Source: Yarrowia lipolytica (lineage: Eukaryota > Ascomycota > Dipodascomycetes > Dipodascales). From it: a DNA stretch of 64,000 bases. A program made the position numbers and the translations under genes. The stretch is from positions 1,736,001 to 1,800,000 of the forward strand of contig NC_090774.1 of assembly GCF_001761485.1 (NCBI RefSeq), written 5' to 3'. Numbering within the stretch: position 1 is the first letter of the stretch; the number at the start of each line of letters is the position of its first letter. The notes under the pieces were generated by a model. That model was given only the letters and a program-made list of their open reading frames with translations. It was not told the DNA's origin and made no database searches. Below are positions 59,873-64,000 of this stretch, piece by piece.

Positions 59873-62785
59873 AGCCAGTAGTCTCCTTAGAGCAAGAGAG
59901 GCTGCACCTTCAAAAATAACAACCCCCCAAAACTGTAAAAATGAATTAAAGTCGAAAATGAGTTCCGAGATGAATAAAAGCCCAACGCACAGTGCAAATA
60001 ATATTCCACTGTACCCCGTATAAGACCAATCAATATTATCTTTTGAGGCCCCCCCTCCGCTCCAAACATTCTTCGGGTCTCATTTGCTTTGAAAACCCAT
60101 GTGTGCCTCAATGTGGCAATTCCAGGAAGGGAAAGGGGTCAAGTCAAGGGGCAATCGTGAAGTGTCGCAACTGTTGTGCAGAAGGACGGGAGCTAATGTC
60201 GACAGTTAAACAACAGCTGTTGATTTCGAAACATACTTCTTTCGAGGCTGCCGCACGCTCGCTGAGGCTCTTGTCGTATAGTCATGTGTGCCTGTGTGAT
60301 GATGCCTCGAAGCAGGCCAGGTTGTGTGGCAGTCGGGGGTATACGAGTACGATACACAACAGAGAGCGGTCTTTGTGTATAAAAAGTCGTATTTAAGACT
60401 CCTGTGGGGGGGAATTGTACACGCGTTCACGCCGGAAAGATATTATTATTGCTGTTTGCTCCTGTTTATAAAGGCAGAAACACGCGCCAGCCTGAACACC
60501 AAAAGGAGATACCGAAACAAAGAAAACTGTGGGACGATAATTAGTTATGGAATGGAGACCCCGCACTACTAATATGCGCTATATTCTCTTTCCAATCCGG
60601 GGTCCCCGAGACTCGTAACTGTACGCCTTTGTTAATCAGCCTGGTAGACCTGTCAACCTCCTCATGTTGTCCTGTCATTCAATTGGTATTCACAAACCAA
60701 CATCACAGAATGCTGATCTGCAAGTGCATTCGAAAATTGTGATTTCGATTGACACCAATGGATGGTTTTCAACTTTGGCACTCATTGAATTGCCATTGTT
60801 GGTCCGTGACCTGGACCAGAGCTCAACGAAATCATTTTGTGCAGTCAGATGACACAACAATATGAGAGCACAGATTGAGATGCATGCTTCCAGGAACGTA
60901 CAAACGGACCCCCAAGTCGTGAGATACTTTGTTACGTGTACCAATAAGTTGGAGTATTCGCTAAAGACGAAAAACGCTCTGATTTGGTTACGGCACTGGT
61001 CACCTGCATTCCTAAAATTAATCGCACATCTGGTATTGTCTTACAGCATGTCCACCTCTCCTCCTCTCCTTGGGTACAGTATTGTACAGAAGAATGCAGC
61101 CTTTCATACATAAATCCCAAGTAATTTTACGAGTGATTTGGGTAACTGTCCCATTACGTCATGGGCTCAACTCTCCCCGAGCCATTGTGGATCGTCACAG
61201 GATTTAATTATATGTCCTGTCCGAAACTCTATTCATCACTGCCGTACATGGATTCTGCAATGTTGGATATCCATCTCAACTGTACGTAATTGTATGTCGT
61301 ATGACCTGTGGACAGCAAAAAACCCCACAAACCGACCACAACAATAAAACCAGTCCTTTGACTCCCCACACTCGACGTGTTGATGAGATCGGCTGCCTTC
61401 ACAGTTCCCAGTTTTGCATCAGCACGCACATTCAATGCTGTAATTACGTATTGGTACAGGTTCCACGCGTCATTTATCACGTGCGGGGACACGGGAAGAT
61501 AACATGGAGCACATTGCAGCCAACCAAACGAAAAGTGAACCTAAAGGATATCAATACAGACACTCCCGGGCAAACCACAGTTGAGAATCGGCGGTTCGGC
61601 ACACCTCGGAAAGAAATGAACACGTGGAGAAAACCACAGCGTCGCCTCGTGCGTAGTCGTACCTACAGACAGCCTTATCTAAGCCTGGGGCATAATATGG
61701 TAAGGAGAGACAAACTGCAGCTCTTCCAGCGGGGTGCAGTATACGTACTTGGACTGTACTCGTTCAGATACTCAATGTTGCGTGACTACCTCTGCACATT
61801 TCATGCATCTGAATATTGAGTTTGAGTTTGATTATAGTTGTACTCCACATCTGATATATCAGGTCGTTCGTCCTGTTCAGCGAGGCGTGCAGGAGGGTGG
61901 CAAAAATGTACCGACATATCACCAGCTACCCGCGGCGGAATTTCACTCTGGAAAGACATCAAATTTATGAGTAGGGGTGTTCGGAGAGTAATATTGTAGA
62001 TACGCAAGGTACACGCCGTTAAGCTAAAACGTCGTATATGTCATCACCTTAACTTTGCAGTTGCAGTTGCATTAAGGGCTCTCCTTGTCCTGTAACCATA
62101 GGCGCGGCGTTACTATTATTAAGCCCTGTGGTATACCGGTTTTATCCATGTGTGCTTGCCACCCGGTATCTTGACAGTCAAAGTTCACCTAGCTGGCCCT
62201 CAATAAGGCTGTACCTCATACGGTGCTCACCAGTTATTTTCACTTTGGAGCAGTCAGATCCCCAGACTTCCCCTGGGCTGGTTGGCTGGGGTAAACGTGT
62301 GAGTTGATATTGCGCCACCATACTCCTTTTTTCGGCCAATTGAATCGGGAAAACAGGGAGGTCGGTAGAGAGCGAAGATAAGCCGGCCAGGGCTCCCTCG
62401 TGACCACGTTCTCACAGGCCAATAAAGTACCTTTAGCCGAACTGGCGAGTATGCGGTTGGAGACTAATACAGCTTTACAACTGCATTACAACAGTCCAAA
62501 GTTAGGCTTTTGGTAATACGCACAAGGGACTATAGAACGGCTGGCATGCTTTGTTGAGTGAAGCCCATACACCGGCGGTTGTCTGAGGCAGGGCCCAATC
62601 ACCCGTTATCTATATAAGCTGGGTCTGGTCCCCCACACCTCCAGCCTCTTACCAACAATCTTAACCATCTGACACACAAGAAAACACAAACACGCGCTAC
62701 TCATCTACAGCACCGACAGCTCAAGTCTCGCTTTCTTGTCGACAACATACACCGGACCGCCGCTAAGCCGCTGTAGTCAACCACA
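59873..62785. other. Gene-free gap, 2.9 kb
   Basis: No supported gene. The longest plus-strand ORF (172 codons, 61301-61819) has random-looking composition and other ORFs overlap it. The right end is the promoter of the next gene, with a TATA box at 62611-62618. Confidence 0.55.
62611..62618 (+). promoter_or_regulatory. TATA box of the gene at 62786
   Basis: TATATAAG lies 168-175 bp upstream of the start codon, followed by a long CA-rich leader. The position and the absence of other candidates support use. Confidence 0.5.
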
Positions 62786-64000
62786 ATGAGCGAACCCTCC
62801 CCCAACTCCCCATTCATGTGCAATACCAGCGACTCCATCTACACTGGTATGGCCCTACGAAAAGTCCCGACTAATTCTTACCACAACACCACTACGGACC
62901 AAGCCCAGTCCACAACATTCTCAGTACCACCTGGAGAGCTCAAGGGTCCCATGTGGGGCCTCTCGTGCTACGATGATGTCCAAGGCCTCTACACATACAA
63001 GGAGATTGACCCGTTGAACATTCCGCTTCCTCCTTCAGCGTCAGTCAATATTCACCACACCCAATACTCTTGCGGACCTTACGCTGGCTCCTGTTTCACC
63101 CAGGGGTATAACCACGACGTCTACTCTGAACAGACCTATTCAATGTCTTCGGATTTGTCTCAAGGGCTGCTTCTATCCAGCTCTCAGGAGTCGCATGACG
63201 GCACCATTTACAGTTACGAGACTCCCTCTAGGACCAACCACGCGCACCACTCGCACAGCTCTTCATTTTCTGACATGGGTCAGCCAGCCTCTTATCACGA
63301 GGAGTTGCACGCCTCCTCTTACGACTCGCAACAGTCGTATTTCTCCGACGAGTCGCGGTTGTCTTCCTTCTCCGAAACCCCACGGACTCCATTTTCAATT
63401 CAGGAGTTGCCATGCGCCATGGAGAAGTTCTCAACCTACTTCCATGAATCCCCCAAACCCGCGGATATGGATATCCTCTCACCTGAAGGATCGGACTCTG
63501 ACCAGGGTTCCAGTGAAGCTTGTGGAACCGCCGTCCAACAACTTGAGAGAGTCTCCTCCCTTCTGTCTTCAACTCCTACGGGACACTTCTCGAACGTTGA
63601 CCCACGGGTGAGAGCAACATCATTGTTCAACACCCACGTTCCAAAGAGGGTCTCAATTGAGAATTGCGAAGAAATAAAGGCCCTAAAGATCAAACGCCCC
63701 CTCAAGAAGCCCAAGGTTCTGAAGGAGTTTCCCTCTGTGGCAGACTTTGTGTATGACCCCAATCATGAGTATGATCCCTTCGTGCAGCCCACCTCGGCTG
63801 CTATGGCGATGCTCATGAGTTGCTTGAAGCCAACCAAGAAGGATCAGGTTATGATTCTGAAGGAAAATAAGCGCCAATTCTGGCAGCCAAACTCCAAATA
63901 CCGATGCCACTCATACGTGGACCGGATTCTGGCTAGTGAGACACTCATTGCCATGCTCTTCAAGTCTAAGAAGGGCCCAATTGCCTGCAACCACTGCTCC
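62786..64000 (+). CDS. Probable transcription factor, 5' part only (runs off the window)
   Basis: From the ATG at 62786 (CCACAATGAG) the frame is open for 405 codons to the last base, so the 3' end is outside the window. The N-terminal 300 residues are Ser/Thr/Tyr/Pro-rich and disordered with His-rich patches (NHAHHSHSSS), as in activation domains. A basic cluster KALKIKRPLKKPKVLKE looks like a nuclear localisation signal. Residues about 355-405 appear more folded (KRQFWQPNSKYRCHSYVDRIL, GPIACNHCS) and the last residues start a C-x-x-C that could be the first half of a zinc finger. Finger type and function cannot be told here. Confidence 0.75.
   Translation, partial: MSEPSPNSPFMCNTSDSIYTGMALRKVPTNSYHNTTTDQAQSTTFSVPPGELKGPMWGLSCYDDVQGLYTYKEIDPLNIPLPPSASVNIHHTQYSCGPYAGSCFTQGYNHDVYSEQTYSMSSDLSQGLLLSSSQESHDGTIYSYETPSRTNHAHHSHSSSFSDMGQPASYHEELHASSYDSQQSYFSDESRLSSFSETPRTPFSIQELPCAMEKFSTYFHESPKPADMDILSPEGSDSDQGSSEACGTAVQQLERVSSLLSSTPTGHFSNVDPRVRATSLFNTHVPKRVSIENCEEIKALKIKRPLKKPKVLKEFPSVADFVYDPNHEYDPFVQPTSAAMAMLMSCLKPTKKDQVMILKENKRQFWQPNSKYRCHSYVDRILASETLIAMLFKSKKGPIACNHCS

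Noticed and set aside
61301-61819. 172-codon plus-strand ORF in the 2.9-kb gap
   Set aside because: No recognisable motif and competing ORFs on the other strand; probably chance.
1-64000. 5S rRNA genes, including the tRNA-5S fusions known from this yeast
   Set aside because: I looked after each tRNA for the conserved GATCAACTGTAGTTAAG-type core and found none.
1-64000. LTR of the known Yarrowia retrotransposons and other intact mobile elements
   Set aside because: No sequence resembling the start of the Ylt1 LTR as I remember it, no primer-binding site complementary to initiator tRNA, and no reverse transcriptase or transposase motifs in any frame.
1-64000. CRISPR arrays or bacterial operons
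   Set aside because: Gene content, introns and tRNA structure are eukaryotic. The only regular short repeat (52844-52907) has no spacers.

Overview
The window looks like nuclear DNA of the oleaginous yeast Yarrowia lipolytica or a very close relative. Three things point there: about twenty eukaryotic protein genes with fungal orthologues, strong use of CGA for arginine, and sparse introns with a GTGAGT donor and a CTAAC branch site only a few bases before the CAG acceptor. It is chromosomal: single-copy housekeeping genes on both strands, dispersed tRNA genes and long gene-free gaps. I see no rDNA, 5S rRNA, CRISPR array or intact transposon. Assignments rest on motifs and remembered family features; no search was run.

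Layout. 0-10.6 kb: a VPS38/UVRAG-like PI3-kinase subunit, a PST2-type flavodoxin-like quinone reductase, a decayed cystinosin/ERS1 pseudogene, an initiator-Met-like tRNA without a pairing 3' acceptor strand, CDP-diacylglycerol synthase CDS1, a 2.7-kb gap and ribosomal protein RPS2. 12.4-23.5 kb: a spliced OM14-like outer-membrane protein with a 5-nt first coding exon, a cytochrome P450, tRNA-Trp with an unusual trailer, EMC1, glycyl-tRNA synthetase GRS1, the spliceosomal DIB1 and mitochondrial ribosomal MRPL36. 23.6-34.9 kb: TFC1 (TFIIIC) divergent from TPS1 (trehalose-6-phosphate synthase), a kelch/BTB-like protein, and a spliced full-size PDR-type ABC transporter with an expanded linker. 37.9-48.5 kb: TRP2, YNG2, a spliced PP2C phosphatase, a TatD-type nuclease and an unrecognised Ser-rich 531-aa protein. 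48.5-54.6 kb: a gene-poor stretch with two small related genes of unknown function, tRNA-Glu, tRNA-Phe, a 17-bp minisatellite and dispersed direct repeats. 54.6-64 kb: SHP1 (Cdc48 cofactor), mitochondrial aconitase ACO1, a 2.9-kb gap and the 5' part of a probable transcription factor that runs off the window.

There is no operon logic; neighbours are mostly unrelated. Recurring themes are mitochondrial function (OM14, GRS1, MRPL36, ACO1, perhaps the TatD nuclease) and Pol III biology (four tRNA or tRNA-like loci, and TFC1 with B-box-like sites on both sides). The items I rate highest are the non-AUG-initiated N-terminal extension of GRS1, the B-box-like sites around TFC1, the acceptor-less initiator tRNA, the ERS1 pseudogene, the tRNA-Trp trailer, and the gene-poor 48.5-54.6 kb stretch.
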